NCBI GenBank assembly: GCA_964465395.1
Contig: CAYXIN010000001.1
Coordinates: 5,884-69,883 of the forward strand
DNA length: 64,000 nucleotides
Direction of reading: 5' to 3'
Source: JAZOXB01 sp964465395
GTDB taxonomy: Bacteria > Bacillota > Clostridia > Oscillospirales > Oscillospiraceae
This document shows positions 33,801 to 41,470 of the stretch, piece after piece. The notes under the pieces are model-generated. The model saw only the letters and a program-made list of their open reading frames with translations. It was not told the DNA's origin and did not search any database. Position 1 is the stretch's first letter. Each line of letters starts with the position of its first letter. The position numbers and the translations under genes were made by a program.

Positions 33801-34239
33801 GCAGGCGGCGGGGAATCTCCCCGGCCAGGCACGCGGACAGGGCAATCAGCCCCTCACTGTGGCCGCGCAGCAGCTCCAGATCCACGCGCGGCTTGATATA
33901 GAAGCCATCGAGAAAGGCTCTGGAAACCAGATAGCTCAGGTTGCGGTAGCCGGTCTCATTCTCGCACAGGAGCACAAGATGGCGCGCCTCGCTGTCCGTT
34001 CCATGCACGCAGTCGGCCATGGTGCGCGGCGCAACATAGACCTCGCAGCCGATGATGGGCTTGACCCCGGCGGCCTGGGCCGCGCGGTAAAAATCAATCA
34101 CGCCATACATGACGCCGTGGTCGGTGATCGCCACGGCGCGCTGCCCCAGCGCCGCCGCGCGCTGCACCAGCGCATCAATGCGGCAGGCGCCGTCGAGCAG
34201 GCTGTATTGCGTGTGAACATGCAAATGTGCAAAAGCCAT
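30805..34239 (-). CDS. dnaE: DNA polymerase III alpha subunit (DnaE type)
   Basis: A replicative polymerase of 1144 residues. N-terminal PHP domain (FAHLHVHTQYSLLDGACR, ITDHG), the polymerase core with the catalytic Asp pair in MPDFDTDFCQERR and the finger-domain sequence THAAGVVI, a helix-hairpin-helix region and C-terminal OB fold (about 985-1060). The length and lack of an inserted exonuclease domain separate it from PolC. Preceded at 15 bp by whiA. Ribosome binding site GGAGGGAG. Confidence 0.98.
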   Translation of the reverse strand: MAFAHLHVHTQYSLLDGACRIDALVQRAAALGQRAVAITDHGVMYGVIDFYRAAQAAGVKPIIGCEVYVAPRTMADCVHGTDSEARHLVLLCENETGYRNLSYLVSRAFLDGFYIKPRVDLELLRGHSEGLIALSACLAGEIPRRLRSGDYAGARQYALTLSEIFGPEHFYLELQDHGLPEQEQVNRELLRLARDTGLPLVATNDAHYITREDSTIQDVLMCIQMGKTVDDPNRMRFETNEFYIKSEEEMRSLFPNLPEALENTQKIADRCNVTFTFGQYHLPEYLPPDGSDSRSYFRRLCNEGFAARYPDAPESYRQRLEYEMGVVERMGYVDYYLIVADFIRWAKQEGIPVGPGRGSGAASIAAYCMNITEVDPMKYDLIFERFLNPERVSMPDFDTDFCQERRGEVIDYVMRKYGKERVAQIVTFGTLAARAAIRDVGRVLNFTYAETDAVAKLIPGTPHMTLEEALRVSPQLKELYSRDERVRKLVDTARALEGMPRNTSTHAAGVVITKRPVVDYVPLARNDETVVTQFTMTTIEELGLLKMDFLGLRNLTILDDAERIIRRREPDFSVKRIPDDDAQTFRMLTEGRTAGVFQLESAGMTGVCVNMKAGSIEDITAIVALYRPGPMDSIPRFIANKLDPTQVTYKTPLLEPILKVTYGCIVYQEQVINIFRALGGYTMGQADNIRRAISKKKMKVIEQERKTFVYGDAENGIAGCIANGVSEAAAQSIYDEIVDFANYAFNKAHAVCYAVVAYQTAYLKCHYPKEYMAALLTSVLDRADKTAAYIADCREMGIALLHPHVNTSEDKFTVEPEGIRFGLGAVKNIGRGLIRQVVAERGRGGPFTSLEDFCERMQGADLNKRAVENLIKCGALDGLGLNRAQMLYLFEQLMDTAAETHRRNLEGQLQLFDMLEEQGTQRSAIAAPALAELPGEERMQMEKEAIGLYLSGHPLDTWRKQIAASGVVAIGRVLRSFELEDGVFCDEQNVSIAGIVETVRMKTTRTGSVMAYVTLEDETGSMELLTFSNVITNAGGLLQENTSVVAQGRLSVRDEKTPQLVVNRLLPLSEVAKPIPPTLYLRLPGEGTPAERKLRAILSMFPGSIRAVLYYADTGVRRGTSCMLREDMLAELRLLLGPDSVVVK

Positions 34240-34254
34240 GGCATCTCCCTCCGA

Positions 34255-35157
34255 TCATTCGGCTTCCTGCTGCGCCGCCAGCGCCATCAGCTTGCGCAGA
34301 CGGTGGTTGACGGCAGATTTGGACAGGGGCGGCGTATGCAGCTCCGCCAGCTCACTGAGCGTGGCCTCCGGGTGCGCCTGGCGCAGCCGGGCGGTCTGGC
34401 GCAGCTTCTCCGGCAGCGGCAGCGCGGCGCGCTCCAGCCGGCGCAGCGCGGCAAGCTGCTCCTGCGCAGCCGCGACGGTCTTGTCCACATTGGCCGAGTC
34501 GCAGTTGGTTTTGCGGTTGGCCTCATTGCGCCAGTCCTTCTCAATCTTGGCCTGCATGACCGCCATCGCGTTCACCGGCGCGCCGATGCAGGCAAGAAAA
34601 TCCTCAATGGCGTCGCTCTGCTTGAAATAGAGCACCAGACTGCCCTTGCGCTCGGTCTGCTTGGGCGACAGCTCCATCTCGCGCATGAGCGTCTCCGTCT
34701 CGCGGCTGACCTTCAGATGGGTTGTGGAAAGCTCGAGGTGGTAACGCTTCTCCGGATCTGTCACCGAGCCACCGGCCAGAAATGCGCCGCGCAGAAAGGC
34801 GCGGCGGCAGCAGTCGCGCTCCAGCAGCGCAAAATTCACATGCAGCGCAAGGCTGCCATGCGCCGAAAAGCTGCACTGCGAAAATACCTGGCGGATTTTT
34901 TCGGGCTGCGTGATGGCGTAGGTCAGCTTACCGGTCGCCTCTGGCTCTGGAAGCTGATCAAACTGCACCCCCAGCGCCTTGCGGAACAGCCGGGGCAGCC
35001 GCAGACCAAAGTCGCGGCACTCCGTCACCACGCGGATGCACTCGGGCGAAAAGGTGTTGGCATAGAGCAGCACCCCATGCACCTCCGCCAGCGCGCAGCA
35101 GCCCCGCTCAACCTCGCCGCGGCACAATTCACTTTTTACATTGGAAGAAAAGGACAT
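34255..35157 (-). CDS. whiA: DNA-binding protein WhiA
   Basis: The Gram-positive sporulation/cell-division regulator WhiA. 300 residues: an N-terminal degenerate LAGLIDADG homing-endonuclease fold (FLRGAFLAGGSVTDPEKRYH near residue 125) and a C-terminal helix-turn-helix (LRQAHPEATLSELAEL, PPLSKSAVNHRLRKL). Central block NRKTNCDSANVDKTVAAA is a family hallmark. AAGGAG precedes the ATG. Usually part of the rapZ-yvcK-whiA trio; here yvcK is missing and rapZ is reduced to its C-domain. Confidence 0.97.
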   Translation of the reverse strand: MSFSSNVKSELCRGEVERGCCALAEVHGVLLYANTFSPECIRVVTECRDFGLRLPRLFRKALGVQFDQLPEPEATGKLTYAITQPEKIRQVFSQCSFSAHGSLALHVNFALLERDCCRRAFLRGAFLAGGSVTDPEKRYHLELSTTHLKVSRETETLMREMELSPKQTERKGSLVLYFKQSDAIEDFLACIGAPVNAMAVMQAKIEKDWRNEANRKTNCDSANVDKTVAAAQEQLAALRRLERAALPLPEKLRQTARLRQAHPEATLSELAELHTPPLSKSAVNHRLRKLMALAAQQEAE

Positions 35158-35160
35158 GCT

Positions 35161-35550
35161 TCAATCTCCTTTCCGCGGCGCAGCGCCGCCCTCGCGAAGC
35201 AGGTCGCGGTGCGTCAGGCTGCACCCGTCCTCCTGCAAAAGCTGCGACAGCCAGACCGCCCCCGCGACGGAGCGGTGGCGTCCGCCGGTGCAGCCCAGCG
35301 CAATGCGGAGGCGCTCGCAGCCCTTCGCCCGCGCCAGACGCACCTGCAGGCGCACCAGCTCACCCATCAGCCGCAGATAGGCGGCGCTGTCCGGGTCGGC
35401 CAGAATATACTCACGCACCGGCGCATCCAGCCCGCTCAGCGGACGCAGCGACGGCTCCCAGTAGGGATTGGCCAGCACACGCAGATCAAAGCACAAGTCT
35501 GCCTCCGCCGGGCCATATTTATGTCCGAAGGAAAAAATCTCGATTCTCAT
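35161..35550 (-). CDS. stand-alone RapZ C-terminal domain protein
   Basis: 129 residues matching only the C-terminal domain of RapZ/YvcJ: SFGHKYGPAEADLCFDLRVL at the start and the phosphate/nucleotide-sugar-binding signature GCTGGRHRSV at residues 86-95. The N-terminal P-loop NTPase domain (about 150 residues) is absent and cannot be found upstream, because murB ends in a 4-bp ATGA overlap with this ATG. In enterobacteria the C-domain binds GlmZ RNA and a cell-wall sugar nucleotide; in this organism the role is unknown. Position between murB and whiA fits an envelope-linked regulator. The frame is intact, so this is probably a reduced but functional protein. Confidence 0.9.
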   Translation of the reverse strand: MRIEIFSFGHKYGPAEADLCFDLRVLANPYWEPSLRPLSGLDAPVREYILADPDSAAYLRLMGELVRLQVRLARAKGCERLRIALGCTGGRHRSVAGAVWLSQLLQEDGCSLTHRDLLREGGAAPRKGD

Positions 35551-36467
35551 TGCGCACCCCACAGGCGTACCTCCGGCTCAAGACGGATGCCGCTGTGCGC
35601 CAGCACCCGCTCCTGCACCAGAGCAATCAGCTCCAACACCTGCGCCGCCGTCGCGCTGCCAAGATTGACCACAAAGCCCGCGTGCTTCTCCGAAACCGCC
35701 GCGTCCCCGACGCGCAGGCCCTTGAGCCCCGCCTGGTCGATCAGCGCCGCCGCATAGCCACCGGCCGGGCGTTTGAAGGTGCTGCCCGCCGAGGGCAGCT
35801 CCAGCGGTTGGGAGGCGCGGCGTCTGGCCGCAAGCTCCTGCATCCGCGCGCGGATGGCCGCCTCATCACCGACTTGCAGTGCAAAAACCGTGCGGACAAT
35901 CACCGCATCCGTCTGCTGAAAGGCGCTGCTGCGGTAGCCGAAGCCCTGCGCCTGCCCCTCCAGCCAGCGGAGGCTGCCATCGGGCAGCATCACCTGGGTG
36001 CGCAGCGCCACCTGCGCCAGCTCGCCGCCATAGGCGCCCGCGTTCATATACAGGCCGCCGCCGACACTGCCGGGAATGCCATGGGCAAATTCCAGCCCGC
36101 TCAGACTATGGCGCGCGGCAAACATCGCCGCCTGCGCCAGAGAGCTGCCGGCCATCGCCTCAAGCTGCGCAGCCCCGGTGCATTGCAGGCCGGTCAGCGC
36201 GTCACGCGTCACAATGACCAGTCCCGGCAACCCTTCGTCCGGCGCCAGCACATTCGTGCCCGCGCCCAGAATGCGCGGACGCACCCCACAGCGCGCGGCG
36301 CAGGCCAGCAGCGCGGCAAGCTCCTGCACCGTGGTCGGGAAGGCCATCAGCTCCGCGGGGCCGCCGATGCGGAAGGAGGTATGGCGCGACAGGGGCTCCT
36401 GCTCGCGCAGCCGGAGCACGGGAAGCTGCTCCAGAAGGGTCTGCTTCAAGAGAGTCATGGCAGTCAT
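35547..36467 (-). CDS. murB: UDP-N-acetylenolpyruvoylglucosamine reductase
   Basis: Reduces the enolpyruvyl group to give UDP-MurNAc, with FAD and NADPH. 306 residues of the short type: FAD-binding segments HTSFRIGGPAELMAFP and GAGTNVLAPDEG, the GIPGSVGGGLYMNAGAYGGE loop near 134, and the catalytic Ser in SAGSTFKRP. GGAGGAG precedes the ATG. First gene of murB-rapZC-whiA-dnaE. Confidence 0.97.
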   Translation of the reverse strand: MTAMTLLKQTLLEQLPVLRLREQEPLSRHTSFRIGGPAELMAFPTTVQELAALLACAARCGVRPRILGAGTNVLAPDEGLPGLVIVTRDALTGLQCTGAAQLEAMAGSSLAQAAMFAARHSLSGLEFAHGIPGSVGGGLYMNAGAYGGELAQVALRTQVMLPDGSLRWLEGQAQGFGYRSSAFQQTDAVIVRTVFALQVGDEAAIRARMQELAARRRASQPLELPSAGSTFKRPAGGYAAALIDQAGLKGLRVGDAAVSEKHAGFVVNLGSATAAQVLELIALVQERVLAHSGIRLEPEVRLWGAQ

Positions 36468-36515
36468 CGATTCTCCTCCATATCAAAAAATCATATACTA
36501 CACCATTATACTGAC

Positions 36516-36526
36516 AGTATACCACA
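36516..36526 (-). promoter_or_regulatory. candidate extended -10 promoter for murB operon
   Basis: Minus strand TGTGGTATACT contains TG-G-TATACT, an extended -10 pattern; a second TATAAT is 5 bp downstream. No good -35 accompanies either. Confidence 0.45.
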
Positions 36527-36546
36527 TTCCGCCGCGCGCCGCAACG

Positions 36547-36588
36547 GAAAAAAGCAGCGCCGCCCGGCTTTCTGCAAAGCCGGGCGGC
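36547..36588 (-). terminator. terminator after the cytidylate-kinase-like gene
   Basis: A perfect 12-bp stem GCCGCCCGGCTT/AAGCCGGGCGGC (36559-36570, 36577-36588) leads into CTGCTTTTTTTCC on the minus strand. Confidence 0.85.
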
Positions 36589-36602
36589 AGCGGATGGGCG
36601 CG

Positions 36603-37199
36603 TTATTCGTTGCAGGCGGCGACAATGATGTCGGCGCAGTGCGAAACGCCGAGGCAGCCGCTATTGAGGCAGATATCGTAATTCTGCGCCTGTCCCCAGG
36701 TGCGGCCGGTATAGTTGCGGTAGTAGACGCGGCGCTTCTGATCCTTCTCCGCCAGGCGCTTGGCCGGGCTCTTCTCCATCTGGCCATAGCGCTCGACAAT
36801 CCGCGTGGCGCGGCTGTCCAGGTCGGCATGGATGAAAACATGCAGACAGTCGGTACGGTCGCGCAGCACATAGTCCGCGCAGCGGCCGACGATGACGCAG
36901 CGGCCCTTCTGCGCAAGCTCCTCAATGATGCGGGTCTGCTCGATATAGAGCCGGTCATGCATCGACAGCGCCTGCAGCCCATTCTGATTCGCCGTGGCCA
37001 GGGTAAAGAGCAGACTGCTGCGGGCGGTAGCGTACTCGCCGTATTCCTCGATGAACTCCGGCGCAAAGCCGCTGCGCCGGGCGACCTCGTTGACCAGCTC
37101 GCGGTCATAGAACTGATAGCCCAGACGCTCGGCAACCAGCTTGCCGATGGAGCGGCCGCCGCTGCCGAACTCGCGGCTGATGGTGATGATGGATTTCAT
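36603..37199 (-). CDS. cytidylate kinase-like family protein
   Basis: 198 residues, P-loop nucleoside kinase fold of the Cytidylate_kin2 family. Start MKSIITISREFGSGGRSIGK carries the altered P-loop EFGSGGRSIG, then LVAERLGYQFYDRELV, GRCADYVL and the lid-type Arg/Lys stretch KRLAEKDQKRRVYYRNYTG. The C-terminus YDICLNSGCLG matches family members common in gut Clostridia. Substrate is not established; it is not the canonical Cmk. Start ATG follows GGAAGGGGG. Monocistronic with its own promoter and terminator, divergent from nrdR. Confidence 0.9.
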   Translation of the reverse strand: MKSIITISREFGSGGRSIGKLVAERLGYQFYDRELVNEVARRSGFAPEFIEEYGEYATARSSLLFTLATANQNGLQALSMHDRLYIEQTRIIEELAQKGRCVIVGRCADYVLRDRTDCLHVFIHADLDSRATRIVERYGQMEKSPAKRLAEKDQKRRVYYRNYTGRTWGQAQNYDICLNSGCLGVSHCADIIVAACNE

Positions 37200-37241
37200 G
37201 GCATTGCCCCCTTCCTGCGTTGCAGGTGGATTTCTATACAC

Positions 37242-37270
37242 ATTATAGCACAGTCATCCGCAAAGGTAAA
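37242..37270 (-). promoter_or_regulatory. promoter for the cytidylate-kinase-like gene
   Basis: Minus strand TTTACC (37270-37265), 17-bp spacer, TATAAT (37247-37242). Confidence 0.7.
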
Positions 37271-37339
37271 GGCTTTTCTTGAATTTTTATAATACGCCAG
37301 GCGTGCGCAGCGCAAATGCATCCAATTTGTAAAAAACGG

Positions 37340-37368
37340 TGGACAAGTAGAGAAACATTTGCTAGAAT
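37340..37368 (+). promoter_or_regulatory. sigma-A promoter for nrdR
   Basis: TGGACA (37340-37345), 17-bp spacer, TAGAAT (37363-37368), about 37 bp before the start codon. Confidence 0.72.
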
Positions 37369-37404
37369 GGAATCAAAACAATGTCCAAAAGGAGGATGTG
37401 TGCG

Positions 37405-37860
37405 ATGAATTGTCCCTATTGCGGCTATCAGGAGAGCAAGGTCGTTGACTCCCGCCACGCCGAGGACGGCGGAAGCATCCGCCGCCGCCGCGAGTGCCTG
37501 TCCTGCCAGCGGCGCTTTACCACCTACGAAACCGTGGAGAGTCTGCCGGTGGTCGTGGTGAAGAATGACCGGCGCCGCGAGCCCTTTGACCGCCAGAAGG
37601 TGCTGCGCGGCATGGAGCGCGCCTGCGAAAAGCGCCCCGTCGCAACGGCTGACCTGGAGGCTGCCGTGGCCGAAATTGAGCAGATCGTGCAAAATTCCCT
37701 TGAGCGCGAGGTCAGCTCCATGCGCATCGGTGAGCTGGTCATGGAGCGGCTGAAGGCCCTCGACGAGGTGGCCTATGTGCGCTTCGCCTCGGTCTACCGG
37801 AAGTTTAAGGACATCAACAGCTTTATGCAGGAGCTGAACAAAATCCTCGCAGAGCGATGA
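37405..37860 (+). CDS. nrdR: transcriptional repressor NrdR
   Basis: An ATP/dATP-sensing repressor of ribonucleotide reductase genes. 151 residues: N-terminal zinc ribbon MNCPYCGYQESKVVDSRHAE with the second CxxC in RRECLSCQRRFTTYE, followed by an ATP-cone domain (about 47-135) with VVKNDRRREPFDRQKVLRG. Start ATG follows AAAGGAGG; an earlier in-frame ATG at 37381 lies before that site. The stop overlaps the deacetylase start by 4 bp (ATGA). No NrdR box was searched for; its targets are not in this window. Confidence 0.97.
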   Translation: MNCPYCGYQESKVVDSRHAEDGGSIRRRRECLSCQRRFTTYETVESLPVVVVKNDRRREPFDRQKVLRGMERACEKRPVATADLEAAVAEIEQIVQNSLEREVSSMRIGELVMERLKALDEVAYVRFASVYRKFKDINSFMQELNKILAER

Positions 37861-39035
37861 AGCCGGTTACTATTCTGCTGGCGGTGCTGCTGGCGGTACT
37901 GCTGCTCCTTGCGGCGTTGACGCTCACCGGCGTTCTGGAGCTGCCGCGCGCGCTGCGGCCCAGCAGCAACCTGCCCTCCTTCTCCTACACCCCGGCGCAG
38001 CCCAGTGCCAGCGCGGAGCCCGAAACCGAACCGGAGCCGGAGCTGCTGGTCAACGACTGGCGCTTTGTGCTCAACGGCACGGACGTCGAGACGCGGCTGC
38101 TGGACGGCGAGGGCGCGGCGCTGGTACTGGCGGAGGATTTTCTGCGCGCCACTGCGCTGGACACGGCCGACTGCGCCTGGGCCGCTGACCGCGCGCGCAT
38201 CGACTACGCGGACGGCAGCTTCACCCTCGATGGTGCGCCCTGCGGCCTGACCTGCGCCGAGGGCTGCTGGCTGCCGCTGGAGGAGCTGGCGCAGGCGCTT
38301 GCCTATCCCGTCTGGGAGGACAGCGAAAACCGCACGACCTACATCTCCCCCGCCGCGCGCTCCTTCGCACTGCCGGAGAACGTGGACGTTCCGGTTCTGA
38401 TGTACCACGCCGTCAGTGACAACCTCTGGGGCATTGACGAACTGTTCCTCAGCCCCACAAGCATGGAGGCGCAGCTACGCTATCTGACAGAGCAGGGCTA
38501 CGACTGCATCTGGTTTGAGGATCTGGCACACATCGAGGACTACGACAAGCCGGTGATTCTGACCTTTGACGACGGCTACGACGACAACTACACGCAGCTT
38601 TTCCCCCTGCTGAGAAAATATCAGGTCAAGGCCACCGTCTTTATCATCACAGACAGCCTCGGCAGCCAGCACAAGCTGACGCAGGAGCAGGTGCGCGAGA
38701 TGGCCGACTCCGGCCTGGTGTCCATTCAGTCGCACAGCGTGACACACGGCGATCTGAGCCGCATGGACGCCGCCACGCTGGAATATGAGCTGGGGCAGAG
38801 CAGCCGGGATATTGCGCGCCTGACCGGGCGCATCCCCTATGTGCTGTGCTACCCCTCCGGAAAGCACAGCGAGCTGACGGTGGAGATTGCTGCAAAGCAT
38901 TATAACTTCGCGCTGCAAATGGGCGGTTCACTCTACAACACGGATGACGATCCGCTGCGCATTCGCCGCTTTTATATCTACCGCGGCATTTCACTCGACA
39001 CCTTTGCCGCCTATCTCGCCGCCGCAGGCGGCTGA
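37857..39035 (+). CDS. membrane-anchored polysaccharide deacetylase
   Basis: 392 residues. A signal anchor (about 5-27), a Pro/Glu-rich linker (SASAEPETEPEPE), a small beta-rich domain (about 63-165) resembling the copper amine oxidase N-terminal-like stalk found in many clostridial surface proteins, and a NodB domain (about 172-385). Catalytic motifs: TFDDGYDDNY (motif 1, Asp-Asp), SHSVTH (motif 2 with the metal-binding His pair) and YPSGKH. It should remove N-acetyl groups from peptidoglycan or another GlcNAc polymer outside the cell. Translational coupling to nrdR is unusual and probably reflects compaction. Confidence 0.93.
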   Translation: MKPVTILLAVLLAVLLLLAALTLTGVLELPRALRPSSNLPSFSYTPAQPSASAEPETEPEPELLVNDWRFVLNGTDVETRLLDGEGAALVLAEDFLRATALDTADCAWAADRARIDYADGSFTLDGAPCGLTCAEGCWLPLEELAQALAYPVWEDSENRTTYISPAARSFALPENVDVPVLMYHAVSDNLWGIDELFLSPTSMEAQLRYLTEQGYDCIWFEDLAHIEDYDKPVILTFDDGYDDNYTQLFPLLRKYQVKATVFIITDSLGSQHKLTQEQVREMADSGLVSIQSHSVTHGDLSRMDAATLEYELGQSSRDIARLTGRIPYVLCYPSGKHSELTVEIAAKHYNFALQMGGSLYNTDDDPLRIRRFYIYRGISLDTFAAYLAAAGG

Positions 39036-39043
39036 CGGGCTCA

Positions 39044-39085
39044 AAAAACGCATCCCCGCTCCGGCCGGAGCGGGGATGCGTTTTT
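39044..39085. terminator. bidirectional terminator between deacetylase and LRR genes
   Basis: A 21-bp perfectly palindromic arm pair, AAAAACGCATCCCCGCTCC and its complement, meets at CCGG|CCGG, with A-run and T-run flanks. Confidence 0.9.
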
Positions 39086-40803
39086 CAGTCGTCCTCCGGG
39101 TCGGAGGGATCATAGTTGACAATCACGTTGTAGGCCGTCAGCGCCGAGACCTCCTTGACGCTGGTGCCAAAGGCGTTGACCTGCACCAGCAGCGGACAGG
39201 TTTGCAGGCACTCGATATCCTCGAGCTCCTCATTATAGTCCACATCCACATAGGTCAGCTCCGCCTGCCCGGACAGGGCGGAAATATCCGTCAGGCGGTT
39301 ATAGGCGGCATAGAACTGCTGCAAATGCGTGGCGGCGGAGAACTCCGGCAGCGCCTCGACCGCATTATGGCTGAAATCCAGATAGTGGAGTGCGGGCAGA
39401 TTGCCGACCACGTCAAGCTCGGTCAGGTCATTATCCGCGACGCTCAGGTGGCTCAGCTTCAGGCAGGCCGAGAGCGGACGGATGCTGGCAATGGCATTGT
39501 TATCCGCGACCAGCTTCTCAAGCTGCGTCATGCCGCGCAGTGCGTCCAGCCCGGCGATGCGGTTGCCGCTCAGCTCCAGCTCGCGCATGGCCACGCAGTC
39601 CGCCAGCGCATCCACGCTGCTGACGTCGTTGTCGGTCAGGGAGAGGTGCGTCAGCTCTGTCAGCCCGGACAGGGCGGACAGATCGGAGATGGCGTTGCGG
39701 CTCAGGTCGGCCTGCGTCAGCGCGCTGTAGTTGGAAAGAACACCAATATTGGTCAGGCTGTTATCCGAAAGATCCAGCACCGTGATGGCCGTGGTCTGCG
39801 CCAGGGGGAGAATGTTCGACAGGCCGCAGCCGCGCAGCCGAAGCGTCTGAAGCTGCGTCAGCGTGCCGATGGCCTCCAGGGTCTGCGCGGAGATCAGAGA
39901 GCCGGAAAGATCCAGCGTCCGCAGGCCGGTCAGCGCCGTCAGGAAGCTGTAGTCCTCGACGCTGCTGTTCTGGATGGTCAGAGAGGTCAGGCCGGTCAGG
40001 TAGCGCAGGTCGGTGTAATCCGTGACCGTCTCGGGGACGGTCAGCTCCGCAAGATCCCAGAGATCACTGCTGCGCACGGGCGCACTGTCCGGCAGATAGA
40101 GCTGCTCACGCAGCAGCGCCTCCAGCTCCGGGCTGGCAAAGGAGATTTCCTCAACCACGCCGACGATGCAATACTCCGCCGTCGTGAGCGCGCTGACCAG
40201 GCCATCGTCGCTCACGGCGATGGCCGTGACGGTGGTGTCGCCCGCGCTCAGGGGCACCGGCTCGGTGTAGACCGTGCGGCTGAGGCTGGGATACTCCTCG
40301 TCGAGCGAATAGCAGACGGTAAGCCCGGCGGCTGTCTCCACGCTGACGCTGAGATAGGTGTCATACTCCCCGCTCTCCGGCGAAAGCACCGGCGCAGCCG
40401 GGCGCATGGCATCAATCCGGCTGCGGATTGATGCATCCGCAACGCCGCTGAGAAGCTGCTCGGCATCCATCAGCTTATCCTGCGCAACATAGAGGCGGGA
40501 CAGCGCCAGATAGAGCTCCAGCTCCGGATTGGAGCGGATGGCGTTGACCAGCGCACGCTCGGCGCGGGTATAGCTGCCGCATTGCAGGCTGGCCTCGGAG
40601 AGGGAGAGGGCATAGTCCGTGTGCTCCGGCGCAAGGGAAAGGGCTTTATTATAGTATTCCGCCGCCTTCTCATACTTTCCGGCGGCCATTTGCCTGTCGG
40701 CATACTGCGCAAGGTTCTCGGGCGTCCAGAGGAAATACAGCAGGCCGAGAACGACCGCCGCCAGCGCGACCAGAACCAGCAGGACAATCAATGCTTTTTT
40801 CAT
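39085..40803 (-). CDS. membrane-anchored TPR / leucine-rich-repeat protein
   Basis: 572 residues. A hydrophobic N-terminal anchor (5-27); a TPR pair (about 33-110: KYEKAAEYYNKALSLAP, YTRAERALVNAIRSNPELEL); a chitobiase/beta-hexosaminidase C-terminal-like domain (about 135-210, PVLSPESGEYDTYLSVSVE and VCYSLDEEYPSLS); then ten or so LRRs (about 265-555) with the pattern LxxLxLSxNxIxDLSAL. This looks like a surface-exposed binding protein, similar in plan to internalin-type LRR proteins of commensal Clostridia. No wall-sorting signal was seen. It has its own strong promoter. Start ATG at 40803 follows CAGGAG. Confidence 0.88.
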   Translation of the reverse strand: MKKALIVLLVLVALAAVVLGLLYFLWTPENLAQYADRQMAAGKYEKAAEYYNKALSLAPEHTDYALSLSEASLQCGSYTRAERALVNAIRSNPELELYLALSRLYVAQDKLMDAEQLLSGVADASIRSRIDAMRPAAPVLSPESGEYDTYLSVSVETAAGLTVCYSLDEEYPSLSRTVYTEPVPLSAGDTTVTAIAVSDDGLVSALTTAEYCIVGVVEEISFASPELEALLREQLYLPDSAPVRSSDLWDLAELTVPETVTDYTDLRYLTGLTSLTIQNSSVEDYSFLTALTGLRTLDLSGSLISAQTLEAIGTLTQLQTLRLRGCGLSNILPLAQTTAITVLDLSDNSLTNIGVLSNYSALTQADLSRNAISDLSALSGLTELTHLSLTDNDVSSVDALADCVAMRELELSGNRIAGLDALRGMTQLEKLVADNNAIASIRPLSACLKLSHLSVADNDLTELDVVGNLPALHYLDFSHNAVEALPEFSAATHLQQFYAAYNRLTDISALSGQAELTYVDVDYNEELEDIECLQTCPLLVQVNAFGTSVKEVSALTAYNVIVNYDPSDPEDD

Positions 40804-40846
40804 GTTACAAAGCTCCTGGTTACAATAGTTACAATCTTCCGCTGCC

Positions 40847-40875
40847 ATTATACCGCGTCAGCCCGGAGAAGTCAA
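40847..40875 (-). promoter_or_regulatory. sigma-A promoter for the LRR gene
   Basis: Minus strand TTGACT (40875-40870), 17-bp spacer, TATAAT (40852-40847). Confidence 0.8.
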
Positions 40876-40956
40876 CCAGAAAGCCGATTTTTGCCGCCGG
40901 AGGGCGCAGAGGCGCGCATTTCGGCGCAGCCCCGCAAAAAAAGCGGCGCGGGACTC

Positions 40957-40985
40957 TTGACGCGCAGGAGGTTGGGCGCTATAAT
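40957..40985 (+). promoter_or_regulatory. sigma-A promoter for marR-MATE
   Basis: TTGACG (40957-40962), 17-bp spacer, TATAAT (40980-40985), 41 bp before the start codon. No obvious palindromic MarR operator was seen over it. Confidence 0.8.
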
Positions 40986-41026
40986 CCTCCTTAGTCCGAA
41001 AAGAGACTGAGAGGGAGTGCATCAAA

Positions 41027-41470
41027 ATGGAAAAGGACGCCCTGCATCTGCTCAACCGTATCAACCAGGCAATCATCCAGTTCCGTGGCAGCTACGCGGC
41101 CTGGTCTGCGCAGCAGGGAATCAGCTATCACGCGCTGCTGGTGCTTTACACCCTGCGTGAGCAGGGCTGCTGCACGCAGAAGCAGCTCTGCGTGCGCTAT
41201 CTGCTGCCGAAGCAGACAATTCACCACGTTTTTGCGCGGCTGCGCGCACAGGGGTTTCTGGTGCTGGACGAGGGCGCCGGGCAGGGGCGCGAGAAGCGCT
41301 TCGTGCTCACGCAGGCCGGGCAGCAGGCCGCCGCGCCGCTGCTGGCGGCGCTTGACCGCGTGGAGAGCCGCGCGCTGGCGCAGATGGGCGAGGAAAAGCT
41401 GCGGCTGCTGACGACGCTGCTGCTGGAATACGGCAGCGCGCTGCGTCAGGCGGCAGAGGTGGCGCAATGA
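41027..41470 (+). CDS. MarR-family transcriptional regulator
   Basis: 147 residues with the winged-helix MarR fold: helix-turn-helix QGCCTQKQLCVRYLLPKQTI, wing VLDEGAGQGREKRFVLTQAG, and N/C-terminal dimerisation helices. It is coupled by a 4-bp ATGA overlap to the MATE exporter, and is probably its repressor with release by a toxic compound. The ligand is unknown. Confidence 0.94.
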   Translation: MEKDALHLLNRINQAIIQFRGSYAAWSAQQGISYHALLVLYTLREQGCCTQKQLCVRYLLPKQTIHHVFARLRAQGFLVLDEGAGQGREKRFVLTQAGQQAAAPLLAALDRVESRALAQMGEEKLRLLTTLLLEYGSALRQAAEVAQ

